Shown piece after piece: positions 1-8,497 of a stretch of 64,000 nucleotides of DNA. The notes beneath the pieces are model-generated. The model had not been told where the DNA came from. It saw only the letters and a list, made by a program, of their open reading frames with translations, and did no database searches. The position numbers and the translations under genes are program-made. The stretch's first letter is position 1, and each line of letters starts with the position of its first letter. Source of the stretch: Zeimonas sp003577305 (GTDB lineage Bacteria; Pseudomonadota; Gammaproteobacteria; Burkholderiales; Burkholderiaceae_E); NCBI GenBank assembly GCA_030263385.1, contig SZOX01000007.1, positions 1-64,000 of the forward strand, read 5' to 3'.

Positions 1-106
1 TGACGGCATAGATCGGGTGGAATGGGTTCGTTTGGCAACCCCCAATCTACCCCTTCAACTGCCGTCAACCGTTTCTACCCCCGGATTCCGCGAAGAACCA
101 AGAAAA

Positions 107-128
107 AACCCGGCCTTTCGGCCGGGTT
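107..128 (-). terminator. Rho-independent terminator of the phasin gene
   Basis: Read on the minus strand, a 9-bp stem AACCCGGCC/GGCCGGGTT with a 4-base loop is followed by a run of six T (plus-strand A tract at 103-108). It lies about 65 bases after the phasin stop codon. The first 100 bases of the window hold nothing I can identify. Confidence 0.9.
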
Positions 129-193
129 CCGGGTGCGCGACGGCGGAAGGAGGAGGGAGACCGCCGCGAGCCCGCAGCAGGCTCGGGCGGCGC

Positions 194-733
194 TCAGGCA
201 GCCTTGCGCGCGCGGCCGGCCGTGGTCGACTTGGTGGCGGCGGCAATGTTCGCCTCGGCCACTTCGACCGCCTGCTTGGTCGCCTTGCTGACCTGATCGA
301 ACGCGGTGTTCGCGGCCGAGACGGCCTGCTTCACCAGCGCGGCCATGCCTTCGGTGCCGGCCGGCGCATTCTTGGCCATCGCGTCGATCGCGGCGAACAG
401 CTGGCGGTTGCCTTCGGCGACCTGCTTCTCGAACAGCTTCGCGAGCTCGGTGCCGGTCTCGTTGGCGATCTCGTACACGTGCTTGTAGTACGCGGTGACC
501 TTGTCGGTCGCAGGCTGCACCGAACCGGTGGCCATCTCGGCGAGCTGCCTCGCGTCTTTCGCTTCGGTCATCGACTTCAGCGCGTCGGTCGACTCGTCGA
601 TCGAGGCCCTGGCGGCCTGGACGTTCAGCGCGGTGAGCTTCTCGAAGCCTTCGATCGAGGTGAGCGTGGCGCTCTGGAGGACTTCCAGCGCGGTTTTCTG
701 GATCTCGAGGAACTGCTCGGGGGTGGTGACCAT
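194..733 (-). CDS. phaP: Phasin family protein (polyhydroxyalkanoate granule-associated)
   Basis: Phasins coat polyhydroxybutyrate granules in the cytoplasm and control their size and number. The 179-residue product begins MVTTPEQFLEIQKTALEVLQ, a typical betaproteobacterial phasin N-terminus. It is a largely helical, Ala/Lys-rich amphipathic protein with no signal peptide and ends in a basic Lys/Arg/Ala tail (residues about 160-179). The start at 733 was chosen because GGAG lies 8 bases upstream; the frame stays open further upstream, but that extension lacks phasin character. The gene is monocistronic: its own terminator follows, and paired TGC-N3-GCA elements lie upstream, which fits PhaR control. 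The family call is secure; the exact paralogue number is not determinable. Confidence 0.9.
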   Translation of the reverse strand: MVTTPEQFLEIQKTALEVLQSATLTSIEGFEKLTALNVQAARASIDESTDALKSMTEAKDARQLAEMATGSVQPATDKVTAYYKHVYEIANETGTELAKLFEKQVAEGNRQLFAAIDAMAKNAPAGTEGMAALVKQAVSAANTAFDQVSKATKQAVEVAEANIAAATKSTTAGRARKAA

Positions 734-791
734 TTCGATTCTCCGTAACCGTGAATGTGGCGGGACAGGACACGCGTTACGCAATGGATTG

Positions 792-857
792 TGCAACGCA
801 ACATCCGCGATTCTAGGGAATTGCTGCACGAAGTCAAGAATTTTTTGGTGCGACGCA
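792..857. promoter_or_regulatory. Two TGC-N3-GCA elements upstream of the phasin gene (candidate PhaR operators)
   Basis: TGC-AAC-GCA (792-800) and TGC-GAC-GCA (849-857) are each followed by ACA, giving the repeated core TGCRACGCAACA 57 bases apart. The first lies about 60 bases upstream of the phasin start. PhaR repressors of PHB producers bind TGC-N3/4-GCA-type palindromes in phasin promoters; assignment here is by analogy. The rest of the 272-base gap between the phasin and thioesterase genes shows an A-rich tract (861-867) and nothing else recognised. Confidence 0.5.
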
Positions 858-1005
858 ACAAAAAAACCCCGCATGCCTCGGCTTTCGCGCCAAGCCATTG
901 ATTACAAAATGAAAAATGTAATCTCCCGCTGCCGGCAAGCTGACGGACAGTGCAAGCAGCGCTCGCTTATCATTGGCTGCGGCGCTCGAGCCGGGGAGAT
1001 CCAGG

Positions 1006-1476
1006 ATGACCAGTGATGATGCACCGCGTCACGACCGCGCCACGCCGCGGCCCCGTCCGCTCGCGCGCGACGAATTCCGCCACTTCCTGCCGATCACGAC
1101 CCGCTGGATGGACAACGACGTCTACGGTCACGTGAACAACGTCGTCTACTACGCGTACTTCGACACCGTGGTCAATCGCTACCTGATCGAGCGCGGCGTG
1201 CTCGACATCCATCGCGGCCCGGTGATCGGCCTGGTGGTCGAGACCGGCTGCCACTATTTCGCGCCGCTGGCGTTTCCGGAAACGGTGCACGCCGGACTGC
1301 GTGTCGCGCGGCTGGGCACGAGCAGCGTGCGCTACGAAGTGGCGCTGTTCGGCGGCGAGGCGCAGGCGGCGGCCGCACAAGGCCATTTCGTCCACGTCTA
1401 CGTCGATCGCCAGTCGCGCCGGCCGACCGCATTGCCGGCATCGCTGCGCGCCGCGCTGCGCGAGCTGATCGCCTGA
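1006..1476 (+). CDS. Acyl-CoA thioesterase, hot-dog fold (4HBT family)
   Basis: The product has 156 residues and is predicted to hydrolyse acyl-CoA thioesters in the cytoplasm; the substrate is not inferable. The 4-hydroxybenzoyl-CoA thioesterase-like motif is visible near residues 32-50: RWMDNDVYGHVNNVVYY, with the conserved Asp and the HVNN helix start. Length is normal for a single hot-dog domain that works as a dimer or tetramer. The ATG at 1006 is preceded by GGGGAG at a suitable distance; an upstream TTG at 973 in the same frame has no better signal. It stands alone between the divergent phasin gene and pbpG. Confidence 0.85.
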   Translation: MTSDDAPRHDRATPRPRPLARDEFRHFLPITTRWMDNDVYGHVNNVVYYAYFDTVVNRYLIERGVLDIHRGPVIGLVVETGCHYFAPLAFPETVHAGLRVARLGTSSVRYEVALFGGEAQAAAAQGHFVHVYVDRQSRRPTALPASLRAALRELIA

Positions 1477-1653
1477 GAACGCGTGCCGCTGTCCACGACG
1501 TGACGGTGAAGTGTTCACGCCTGTCGCAAAAAAACTACCGGCCATCGAGAATCCGTGTGAGAGATCACACGCAAGCTCTTGTGGCAGCATGGTTTTTCGT
1601 TACCATCGGGTGCAGCCTGCCACCAATTTCCGCTCGCCGGAGGGAAAGCGACG

Positions 1654-2832
1654 ATGTCTCGCCCCGGGTTCTTCGCGTTTGCTCGCTTTGGCGCGTCGCT
1701 GATTGTCTGCGCCGCGATGACCGTCCTGTGCTGGCCGCTGGCCGATGCCACGGCGCGCGAGGCGTCGCCGCCGGCCAAGCGCGCGGCCGCCGCCGCCAAG
1801 GGCAAAGCCGGAGTCGCGGCGAGCGCGAGCGAGCGACGTGCGCGTGGCGCGAAGGCGCCGGTCGTCGTCCATCGCAAGCGCGTCGCGCGTTCCGGTCACG
1901 CACGCGCGTCCAGGGGCTTGCAGGCGAAGCGCGGCGCGGTCGCCGCGCACGCGCGCCACGCCGATGCGCCGCGAACGTCGCTCGGTCACGCAATCGGCCT
2001 GCACGCGGTCGATGATCCGCTGTCGCTGAAGTCGGCCGTCGCGCTGGTGGTCGACCAGGACACCGGCGAGGTGCTCTTCGACAAGAACTCTATGGCGGTG
2101 CTGCCGATCGCGTCGATCAGCAAGCTGATGACCGCGATGGTCGTGCTCGACGGGCAACTGCCGCTCTCCGAGATGCTGGCGATCTCGGAGGCCGACGTCG
2201 ACACCGAACGCAACACCCGCTCCAGGCTGGGCACCGGCACGCGGCTGTCACGCGGCGAGCTGCTGCAGCTGGCGCTGATGTCCTCGGAGAACCGCGCCGC
2301 GCACGCGCTCGGGCGCCACTACCCGGGCGGCATGCCCGCCTTCGTCGAGCAGATGAACCGCAAGGCGCGCGAAATCGGCATGGCCAGCACCAGCTTCGTC
2401 GAACCCACCGGCCTGTCGAGCAACAACGTGTCGAATGCGCGCGACCTCGCCACGCTGGTGCGCGCCGCCTCGAAGTATCCGCTGATCCGCGAGTACTCGA
2501 CCTCCAGCGGCCTGACCGTCGACACAGGCTACCGGACGGTGAGCTACCGCAACACCAACCGACTGGTCGGCAACCCCGACTGGGACATCGAACTGCAGAA
2601 GACCGGCTACATTTCGGAAGCGGGCAATTGCGTGGTGATGCAGACGCGCATCGACAACCGGCCGGTGGTGATCGTGCTGCTCGACGCGCAGGCGCGCATG
2701 GCGCGCGTGGGCGATGCGCAGCGCATCCGCCAGTGGCTTGAGCACGGCCCGCGCACCGGAATCGGCATCGGCGCGGACGCGCACAAGGTCAGCGCGCAGC
2801 AACGCGCGGTTCAGCCCTCGCGCGACTCGTAG
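1654..2832 (+). CDS. pbpG: D-alanyl-D-alanine endopeptidase, PBP7 type (peptidase S11)
   Basis: A 392-residue periplasmic serine peptidase that cleaves peptidoglycan cross-links. An N-terminal signal/anchor segment (residues about 11-33) is followed by a long basic Ala/Arg/Lys-rich linker (about 35-120) that is unusually extended, then the S11 domain. All three catalytic motifs are present: S154-I-S-K157, S211-E-N213 and K316-T-G318. The ATG at 1654 has GGAGGG about 10 bases upstream; a longer frame from 1579 lacks a signal sequence. The last 22 bases overlap the end of the convergent IclR gene. PBP7/8 is the best match; a DacA-type carboxypeptidase is less likely because the dimerisation domain is missing. 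Confidence 0.9.
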   Translation: MSRPGFFAFARFGASLIVCAAMTVLCWPLADATAREASPPAKRAAAAAKGKAGVAASASERRARGAKAPVVVHRKRVARSGHARASRGLQAKRGAVAAHARHADAPRTSLGHAIGLHAVDDPLSLKSAVALVVDQDTGEVLFDKNSMAVLPIASISKLMTAMVVLDGQLPLSEMLAISEADVDTERNTRSRLGTGTRLSRGELLQLALMSSENRAAHALGRHYPGGMPAFVEQMNRKAREIGMASTSFVEPTGLSSNNVSNARDLATLVRAASKYPLIREYSTSSGLTVDTGYRTVSYRNTNRLVGNPDWDIELQKTGYISEAGNCVVMQTRIDNRPVVIVLLDAQARMARVGDAQRIRQWLEHGPRTGIGIGADAHKVSAQQRAVQPSRDS

Positions 2833-3602
2833 CCCAGCGCCGCCGAGATCTCGGCGGCGGTCTTGCAGAGCTGGTCGATCCACTCGTCCTGGATGAAGTC
2901 GGCGGGTGCCGAGATCGACAGGCCGGCGACCACCTTGCCGCTGTCGTCGCGGATCGCGGCGGCGATGCAGCGCACCCCGAGCTCGAGCTCCTCGTTGTCG
3001 CGCGCGTAGCCGCGCGCGCGCACCAGCGCCAGTTCGCGTTCGAGCCGCGTCGGGTCGGTGATGCTGTTCTTCGTGTGGCCGGCCAGGCCGGTGCGCGTCG
3101 CGTAGCCGCGCACGTTGCGCGGGTCGTCGACCGCGAGGAACAGCTTGCCCACCGAGGTGAGGTGAAGCGGCGCACGCCCGCCCACCGCGCGCACCACCTG
3201 CATGCCCGATCGCTCGGAGACCGCGCGCTCGATGTAGACGATCTCGTCGCCCTGGCGGATCGACAGGTTCACCGGCTGCCCGGTGGCACGGTGCAGTTCG
3301 CGCATCGGACCGACCGCCGCATCGCGTACGTTCAGCCGCGTCTTCACCAGGTTGCCCAGTTCGAGCAGCCGGATGCCCAGCTGATAGGCCCCGGGCTCGG
3401 CGCGATCGACGAAGCGCGCGGTCACCAGGTCGTTCAGGATGCGATGCGCGGTGGACGGGTGCAGGCCGGTGCGGCCGGAGAGCTCCTTCAGGCTCACCGG
3501 ATCGGGCTGCTCGGCCAGCGCGTCGAGCAGCGACACCATTCTCTCGATCACCTGGATCGCGGTGCGGCCGTCTTCGTTCTTCGAGAGTCGGGGGCGTGGC
3601 AT
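2811..3602 (-). CDS. IclR family transcriptional regulator
   Basis: The 263-residue protein has an N-terminal winged helix-turn-helix (residues about 15-75, with LKELSGRTGLHPSTAHRIL as the recognition region) and a C-terminal GAF-like ligand domain (about 85-255) carrying the family's SxxGKLFLA and GVRCIAAAI segments. IclR proteins bind small carboxylates or aromatics and control adjacent catabolic genes, but no such gene lies next door, so the target is unknown. It is convergent with pbpG, sharing 22 bases of 3' sequence. Confidence 0.9.
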   Translation of the reverse strand: MPRPRLSKNEDGRTAIQVIERMVSLLDALAEQPDPVSLKELSGRTGLHPSTAHRILNDLVTARFVDRAEPGAYQLGIRLLELGNLVKTRLNVRDAAVGPMRELHRATGQPVNLSIRQGDEIVYIERAVSERSGMQVVRAVGGRAPLHLTSVGKLFLAVDDPRNVRGYATRTGLAGHTKNSITDPTRLERELALVRARGYARDNEELELGVRCIAAAIRDDSGKVVAGLSISAPADFIQDEWIDQLCKTAAEISAALGYESREG

Positions 3603-3922
3603 CGGCAGTGAATCGCGCGGCGGGCGCGATACGGCAGTGGTGTGGGATCTTATACCACCCTATGAAAACTGCCGCCAGTCTCTGCGGTCGCGATCGTGCC
3701 GTGGGTCTGCAGCGCGCCGGGGTTCGTTTGGAGGTGGCACAGCCCGGGCCACGCGTGGCCTGATTCGTCCCGCGTGACGACGCGAATGCCGTACACGATA
3801 CCCACGTCGTGGCATTGCCGGCGTGCCGCGGCTACACTCGGGCCGTTTCTCCGTCGCCCTGCAGAGTCGCCCGGCTTGTTTCCGATTCTTCCGAACCCGC
3901 TCCCGAAGGCCACCTCGTCGCG
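3603..3922. other. Intergenic region without a recognisable gene
   Basis: This 320-base stretch separates the divergent IclR and DUF454 genes. It should contain both promoters. I see no strong sigma-70 boxes, tRNA, repeat or terminator; the short open frames have atypical composition. Confidence 0.5.
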
Positions 3923-4294
3923 ATGATCAGGCGTTCGGTGGCGATCGCGTTGTGGCGCACACTGGCGCTGGCCAACGTGGCACTGGCGCTGCTCGGTGCG
4001 GTCCTGCCGGTGCTGCCGACAGTGCCGTTCCTGCTGGTGGCTGCCTGGGCCGGCAGCAGGGGTTGGCCGCAGCTCGAGACCTGGCTGCTCGAGCATCCGA
4101 AGCACGGTCCGGCGATCCGGCGCTGGCGCGACCACGGCGCGGTGCCGCGGCGCGCGAAGTGGGTCGCGTCGACGATGATGCTGGCCAGCGCGGCGATTCT
4201 TGCACTCTCGGCGGTGCCGCTGTGGACGAAGATCGCGGTGCCCGCTTTCATGGCGACGGTGGCCGCCTGGCTGTGGATGCGGCCGGAGGTCTGA
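3923..4294 (+). CDS. DUF454 (YbaN) family inner-membrane protein
   Basis: A 123-residue small membrane protein of unknown function. The YbaN signature is present at residues 15-45: two hydrophobic stretches around LGAVLPVLPTVPFLLVAAW, then the conserved SRGWPQLETWLLEHPKHGP region, and a hydrophobic C-terminal hairpin (about 80-115). The ATG at 3923 is the only methionine matching family starts (MIRRSVAIALWR); the frame extends further 5' without family similarity. The ribosome binding site is weak. Confidence 0.85.
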   Translation: MIRRSVAIALWRTLALANVALALLGAVLPVLPTVPFLLVAAWAGSRGWPQLETWLLEHPKHGPAIRRWRDHGAVPRRAKWVASTMMLASAAILALSAVPLWTKIAVPAFMATVAAWLWMRPEV

Positions 4295-4345
4295 CAGGCC
4301 TCGGGCCTGCACATCCCCCAGGCTCGCCTGCAGCGCCGGCGTGCG

Positions 4346-4753
4346 CTATCCGAGCAGCGTGTGCACGAAACCCAGCGGATGGTGCGCGCGGGCGATCGAG
4401 ACCATCATTCCGAAGCAGGCGAGCGCGGCGACGAACCACACCACGCGGCTGCGCTGCGAGCGCGCGAGCCGCAGCGCCATGACGCCGAGCACCACGTAGG
4501 CCACGAGCAGCGCAAGCTTGGCCGCGAGCCACGGCACGACGAACGGATTCAGGTGCAGCATCGCCAGCAGCGCCAGCGCGGCGGCGAGCAGCCCGGTGTC
4601 GATCAGGTAGCTCGCGCGGCGAACCGGGGTCAGGCCGGGCCAGCGCGCGCCGGCGATCGTCGCGAGGCCGCGCACCGCGAACAGGCTGCCGCTGAGCGTG
4701 ACCAGCAGGATGTGGGCGAGGCGCGCCTGCGGGTAGAAGTCGATGAGGGACAT
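4346..4753 (-). CDS. SirB2 family membrane protein
   Basis: A 135-residue protein with four hydrophobic segments (residues about 10-30, 47-67, 72-93, 105-122), matching the SirB/YchQ family. The conserved HILLVTLSGSLFAVRG and PVRRASYLIDTGLL blocks are visible. The molecular function is unknown; the name comes from an effect on Salmonella invasion genes. It sits just upstream of, and on the same strand as, nothing metabolic that would inform its role. Confidence 0.8.
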   Translation of the reverse strand: MSLIDFYPQARLAHILLVTLSGSLFAVRGLATIAGARWPGLTPVRRASYLIDTGLLAAALALLAMLHLNPFVVPWLAAKLALLVAYVVLGVMALRLARSQRSRVVWFVAALACFGMMVSIARAHHPLGFVHTLLG

Positions 4754-4828
4754 GGATTGCGATCGGCCTGCGCCGGTCCTGCCGCAGCCGGGGGCGCGCC
4801 GCGAGCGCGGCGCGCACGCAGTGCGCTC

Positions 4829-5086
4829 TCAGCGCACCCGGAAGTCGATGACGATTTCCCCCGGATTGCGGCTCACGTAGCTGATCTCCACCGCCTCGCC
4901 GAAATGCCCGACGATCTGGTCGAGCAGCGGCAGCGGATCGTGGTCGTTCATGAAGCGCATCGTCTCGCCGGGATGCAGCGCCGACAGTGCGCCGAAGATC
5001 GCGGCGTGGCGGAAGCGCTTGGCGATGCCGCGCGCGTCGAAGCCGTAGGTGTCCTGCCCGAGGATGGGCAGCGCGTTTTCGTGCAT
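4829..5086 (-). CDS. DUF2249 domain protein
   Basis: An 85-residue soluble protein ending with the DUF2249 pattern: FDARGIAKRFRHAAIFGALS, LHPGETMRFMNDHDPLPLL and the beta strand GEIVIDFRVR. DUF2249 proteins are small alpha/beta units often found near denitrification or hemerythrin genes; the function is unknown. The ATG at 5086 was chosen because GGAG lies 10 bases upstream; the TTG at 5125 has no such site. Confidence 0.8.
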   Translation of the reverse strand: MHENALPILGQDTYGFDARGIAKRFRHAAIFGALSALHPGETMRFMNDHDPLPLLDQIVGHFGEAVEISYVSRNPGEIVIDFRVR

Positions 5087-5146
5087 GGGTGTGGCTCCAG
5101 GGGTGGGTGTGGCAGGGTCGTGCAAAGATGAACGTAGGATACCGCT

Positions 5147-6178
5147 TTATCGGCGGCCAGGCCCGGCGAGGGCGCGCGCGCATTGCCCCACCAGCGCGGG
5201 TCCGCGATAGACCAGCCCGGTGTACAGCTGCACCAGCGTCGCGCCGGCCGCGACCTTGGCGCGCGCGTCCTCGCCACTGAGGATGCCGCCGACACCGATG
5301 ATCGGGTAGTCGCGCGGCAGCGTGCGGCGCAACTCGCGGATCACCCGATTCGAAGGCTCGAGCACCGGAGCGCCCGAGAGCCCGCCGGCCTCGCCGGCAT
5401 GCGGCAGGCCCGCCACCGCTTCGCGCGACACCGTGGTGTTGGTGGCGATCACCGCGTCGATTCCGTGCCGCGCGAGCAGTGCGGCGATCGCCGCGACCTG
5501 ATCGTCGTCGAGATCGGGCGCGATTTTCAGCGCGAGCGGCACGCGCCTGCCATGCAGCGCGGCCAGTTCGGCGCGGCGTGCCTGCAGCGCGGCGAGCAGT
5601 TCGTCGAGCGCGTCGCCGCCCTGCAGCTGGCGCAGGTTCTTCGTGTTCGGCGACGAGATGTTCACCGTCACGTAGCTCGCGTGCCCGTAGACCCGCTCGA
5701 GGCAGGCGAGGTAGTCGTCGACCGCGCGTTCGATCGGCGTGGTCGCGTTCTTGCCGATGTTCAGCCCGAGCACGCCGCGCCACTTCGCGCGGCGCACGTT
5801 CTCCACGAGGGCGTCGACGCCGTCGTTGTTGAAGCCCATCCGGTTGATCAGCGCCTCGCGCTGCGGCAGCCGGAACATCCGCGGCTTCGGATTTCCCGGC
5901 TGCGGCTTCGGCGTGACCGTGCCCACTTCGATGAAGCCGAAGCCCATCGCGGCCAGCGCATCGACGTGCGCGCCGTTCTTGTCGAGCCCCGCCGCCAGGC
6001 CGACGCGATTGCGAAAGCGCAGCCCCATCACTTCGACCGGGTCGTCGACCGGGCATCCGGCAACCAGCTGCAGCGCGCCGAGGCGGGCGGCGCGATCGAT
6101 CGCCCCGAGCGTCAGCTCGTGTGCGTCCTCGGGGTCGAGCGCGAACAGGAAGGGGCGGGCGAGTGCATACGGATTCAT
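5147..6178 (-). CDS. pyrD: Dihydroorotate dehydrogenase (quinone), class 2
   Basis: PyrD oxidises dihydroorotate to orotate with FMN and passes electrons to quinone at the inner membrane, the fourth step of pyrimidine synthesis. The 343-residue length and short N-terminal amphipathic segment (MNPYALARPFLFALDPEDAH) are those of class 2 enzymes. FMN and substrate motifs are present: GLAAGLDKNG, NRMGFNND, NISSPNTKNLRQLQ (with the catalytic Ser of class 2), KIAPDL and the C-terminal GVGGI and QLYTGLVYRGP. Its first four bases (ATGA) overlap the stop of bpt, showing translational coupling in the nudix-aat-bpt-pyrD cluster. Confidence 0.96.
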   Translation of the reverse strand: MNPYALARPFLFALDPEDAHELTLGAIDRAARLGALQLVAGCPVDDPVEVMGLRFRNRVGLAAGLDKNGAHVDALAAMGFGFIEVGTVTPKPQPGNPKPRMFRLPQREALINRMGFNNDGVDALVENVRRAKWRGVLGLNIGKNATTPIERAVDDYLACLERVYGHASYVTVNISSPNTKNLRQLQGGDALDELLAALQARRAELAALHGRRVPLALKIAPDLDDDQVAAIAALLARHGIDAVIATNTTVSREAVAGLPHAGEAGGLSGAPVLEPSNRVIRELRRTLPRDYPIIGVGGILSGEDARAKVAAGATLVQLYTGLVYRGPALVGQCARALAGPGRR

Positions 6179-6924
6179 CGGGCGCCGCCGGTTCCGGCAT
6201 CCGCGCACCGCGTCCATTGGCCATCGACCAGGCACTCGATCGGCCGGAAGTTCGCCTTGTACGACATCTTGGGACTCTCGGCGATCCAGTAGCCGAGGTA
6301 CAGGTTTGCCAGCCCGAGCTGGCGGCACTGCTCGATCTGCCAGAGGATGTTGTAGGTGCCGTAGCTCGCTCCCGGCGGGCGCGGATCGAAGAAGGTGTAG
6401 ACCGAGGACAGGCCGTCTTCGAGGATGTCGATGATCGACACCATTCGCAGCGTGCCGTCGGCTTCGCGGAATTCGACCAGGCGCGTGTTCACCTTGCTTT
6501 GCAGCAGGAACTGCGCGTACTGCTCGCGGCTGTCGTGGTCCATGCCACCGCCGGCATGCCGGCAGGCCTGGTAGTGCAGGTACAGCTCGTAGTGCTCCGG
6601 CGAGAACCCGAGGCGGGCCACCAGCGTGCGCAGCCCGCGGTGCATTCTCCAGGCGCGCCGCTGGCTGCGTGACGGCTCGAACGTGGCCACCGGCACGCGC
6701 ACCGGCACGCAGGCCCGGCAGCCGTCGCAATGCGGGCGGTACGTGAAGATGCCGCTGCGCCGGAACCCGGCCTTGACCAGTTCGCTGTAGATGTCGGCGT
6801 TGATCAGGTGATTCGGCGTGGCGACCTGGGAGCGTGCCTGGCGCCCGGGCAGGTAGCTGCAGGGGTAGGGCGCGGTCGCGTAGAACTGGAGTGCCGCGAA
6901 CGGCAGTGCCTCGAGTTGCGTCAT
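6175..6924 (-). CDS. bpt: Aspartate/glutamate leucyltransferase (N-end rule)
   Basis: Bpt transfers leucine from Leu-tRNA to proteins with N-terminal Asp or Glu, marking them for ClpS-ClpAP degradation. The 249-residue product shows the arginyltransferase-type N-terminal cysteine block (YLPGRQARSQ, then HCDGCRACVPVRVPV) and the C-terminal domain with YWIAESPKMSYKANFRPIE. It overlaps aat upstream and pyrD downstream by four bases each, so the two N-end-rule transferases are co-translated. Confidence 0.93.
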   Translation of the reverse strand: MTQLEALPFAALQFYATAPYPCSYLPGRQARSQVATPNHLINADIYSELVKAGFRRSGIFTYRPHCDGCRACVPVRVPVATFEPSRSQRRAWRMHRGLRTLVARLGFSPEHYELYLHYQACRHAGGGMDHDSREQYAQFLLQSKVNTRLVEFREADGTLRMVSIIDILEDGLSSVYTFFDPRPPGASYGTYNILWQIEQCRQLGLANLYLGYWIAESPKMSYKANFRPIECLVDGQWTRCADAGTGGAR

Positions 6925-7652
6925 GCGTCCGGTAGCTCGATGCTCGACGCCTGCCAGTCGGGTGCGGGTTGCCGCACGAGTTCGGCGACCTGCTGCAGGA
7001 ACGATGCGCGGGGAATCACGCGCGCTCCGAGCGAGGCCAGGTGGCGGGTGTCCTGCTGGCAGTCTATCATGCGGAAACCGCTGGAGCGCAGCAGCCGCAC
7101 CAGCGCAGCCAGCGCCAGTTTCGACGCGTCGGGCACGCGCGTGAACATCGATTCGCCGAAGAACATCCGCCCGATCGACACGCCGTAGAGTCCGCCGACC
7201 AGGCGCTCGTCGTTCCACACTTCCACCGAATGCGCGGCGCCGGCCCGGTGCAACCCGGCATAGGCCGCGACGATGTCCGGCGTGATCCAGGTGCCGCGCC
7301 GGCCTTCGCGCGGCAGTGCGCATTCGCGCATCGTGCGCTCGAAGCAGGCATCGAGGCTGAGCCGCCAGTGCCCGTCGCGACGCGCACGCCGCATCGTCTG
7401 GCGCAGCGAGCGACTCGCCTTGAACTCGTCGAGATACAGCACCATGCGCGGATCGGGCGACCACCACAACACCGGCTCGCCCTGCGTGTACCACGGGAAG
7501 ATCCCGTGGCGGTACGCCTCGAGCAGCCGCGCGGCCGACAGGTCGGCGCCCGCGGCGAGCAGCCCGTTGGGTTCGCGCAGGGCCTGCGCCGGGTCGGGCA
7601 GCGGATCGCGCCAACCGACCCAGGCGAGCGCGCGTCGCGGTGGTGCGGCCAT
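6921..7652 (-). CDS. aat: Leucyl/phenylalanyl-tRNA-protein transferase
   Basis: Aat adds Leu or Phe to proteins bearing N-terminal Lys or Arg, the first branch of the bacterial N-end rule. The 243-residue length is normal. Diagnostic segments are NGLLAAGADLS, YRHGIFPWYTQGEPVLWWSPDPR, the VEVWN..LVGGLYGVSIGRMFFGESMFT core and the IDCQQDTRHLASLGA block. It is followed by bpt with an ATGA overlap. Confidence 0.96.
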   Translation of the reverse strand: MAAPPRRALAWVGWRDPLPDPAQALREPNGLLAAGADLSAARLLEAYRHGIFPWYTQGEPVLWWSPDPRMVLYLDEFKASRSLRQTMRRARRDGHWRLSLDACFERTMRECALPREGRRGTWITPDIVAAYAGLHRAGAAHSVEVWNDERLVGGLYGVSIGRMFFGESMFTRVPDASKLALAALVRLLRSSGFRMIDCQQDTRHLASLGARVIPRASFLQQVAELVRQPAPDWQASSIELPDA

Positions 7653-7697
7653 GGGTTCAGGATCGTCGGCAGTGTGAACCGGGCCCGGGCGCGTTGC

Positions 7698-8246
7698 TCA
7701 GGCCTTGCCGGGCGGGCGCTGGCGGAACGCGCCGACGTGCATCGAGAAGGCGCCGCGCGCACGGTCGGCGAAATACCAGCGCAGGGTCTGTTCGACCGTG
7801 CGGAACGCGATCGCGTCCCAGGGAATCGCGGTTTCGGCGAACAGCTTCGCTTCGAGGCTCTCCGGGCCGGGATCGAGCGACGGCTCGAGCATCTCGGCGA
7901 GATAGAAGACGTGCACCTGATTGACGTGCGGCACGTCGATCATCGAGAACGGCTCGCCCAGCGCGATGCGCGCACCGGCCTCCTCGACGGTTTCGCGCTG
8001 TGCGCCTTCGCCGGTGGTCTCGCCGTTCTCCATGAAGCCCGCGGGCAGCGTCCAGAAACCGTAGCGCGGCTCGATCGCCCGCCGGCACAGCAGCACCTGG
8101 CCCTGCCACACCGGGACGGTGCCCAGCACCAGCCTGGGGTTCTGGTAGTGGATCGTCCCGCAGTGCGCACAGCCGTAGCGCGGCCGGTTGTCGCCAGGCG
8201 GGACGCTCAACTGGACTTCATGGCCGCAGACCGAGCAGAACTTCAT
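7698..8246 (-). CDS. Nudix hydrolase with zinc ribbon
   Basis: A 182-residue protein with an N-terminal zinc ribbon (MKFCSVCGHEV ... YGCAHCGTIHYQNP, four cysteines at residues about 4, 7, 24 and 27) followed by a Nudix domain. The Nudix box spans about 65-87: GFMENGETTGEGAQRETVEEAGA, with the REXXEE core. It resembles the NudC/ADP-ribose group but is shorter; the substrate is uncertain. The start MKFCS at 8246 fits family starts. Same strand as aat, 45 bases apart. Confidence 0.88.
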   Translation of the reverse strand: MKFCSVCGHEVQLSVPPGDNRPRYGCAHCGTIHYQNPRLVLGTVPVWQGQVLLCRRAIEPRYGFWTLPAGFMENGETTGEGAQRETVEEAGARIALGEPFSMIDVPHVNQVHVFYLAEMLEPSLDPGPESLEAKLFAETAIPWDAIAFRTVEQTLRWYFADRARGAFSMHVGAFRQRPPGKA

Positions 8247-8328
8247 GGGTTGGCGAAGGGGGTTCGCGCGAGTGTAGCAGCGGGTCGGCCGGGATCGACG
8301 CGCGTCGACGGCGGCGCGCCGCGCCGAC

Positions 8329-8358
8329 TTGCGTCGAGGCATCGCACACTGGTATATT
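8329..8358 (+). promoter_or_regulatory. Sigma-70-type promoter of the initiator tRNA
   Basis: A -35 element TTGCGT (8329-8334) and a -10 element TATATT (8353-8358) are separated by 18 bases. The tRNA begins 18 bases after the -10. Confidence 0.6.
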
Positions 8359-8375
8359 GAGAGGTTCCAGACAGA

Positions 8376-8452
<77 letters not shown>

Positions 8453-8460
8453 GACCAGGA

Positions 8461-8497
8461 AACCCGCCACTGGCGATGCCGCTGGCGGGTTTTTCTT
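8461..8497 (+). terminator. Rho-independent terminator after tRNA-fMet
   Basis: The stem AACCCGCCA (8461-8469) pairs with TGGCGGGTT (8483-8491) and is followed by TTTTCTTT. It begins nine bases after the tRNA 3' end. Confidence 0.9.
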
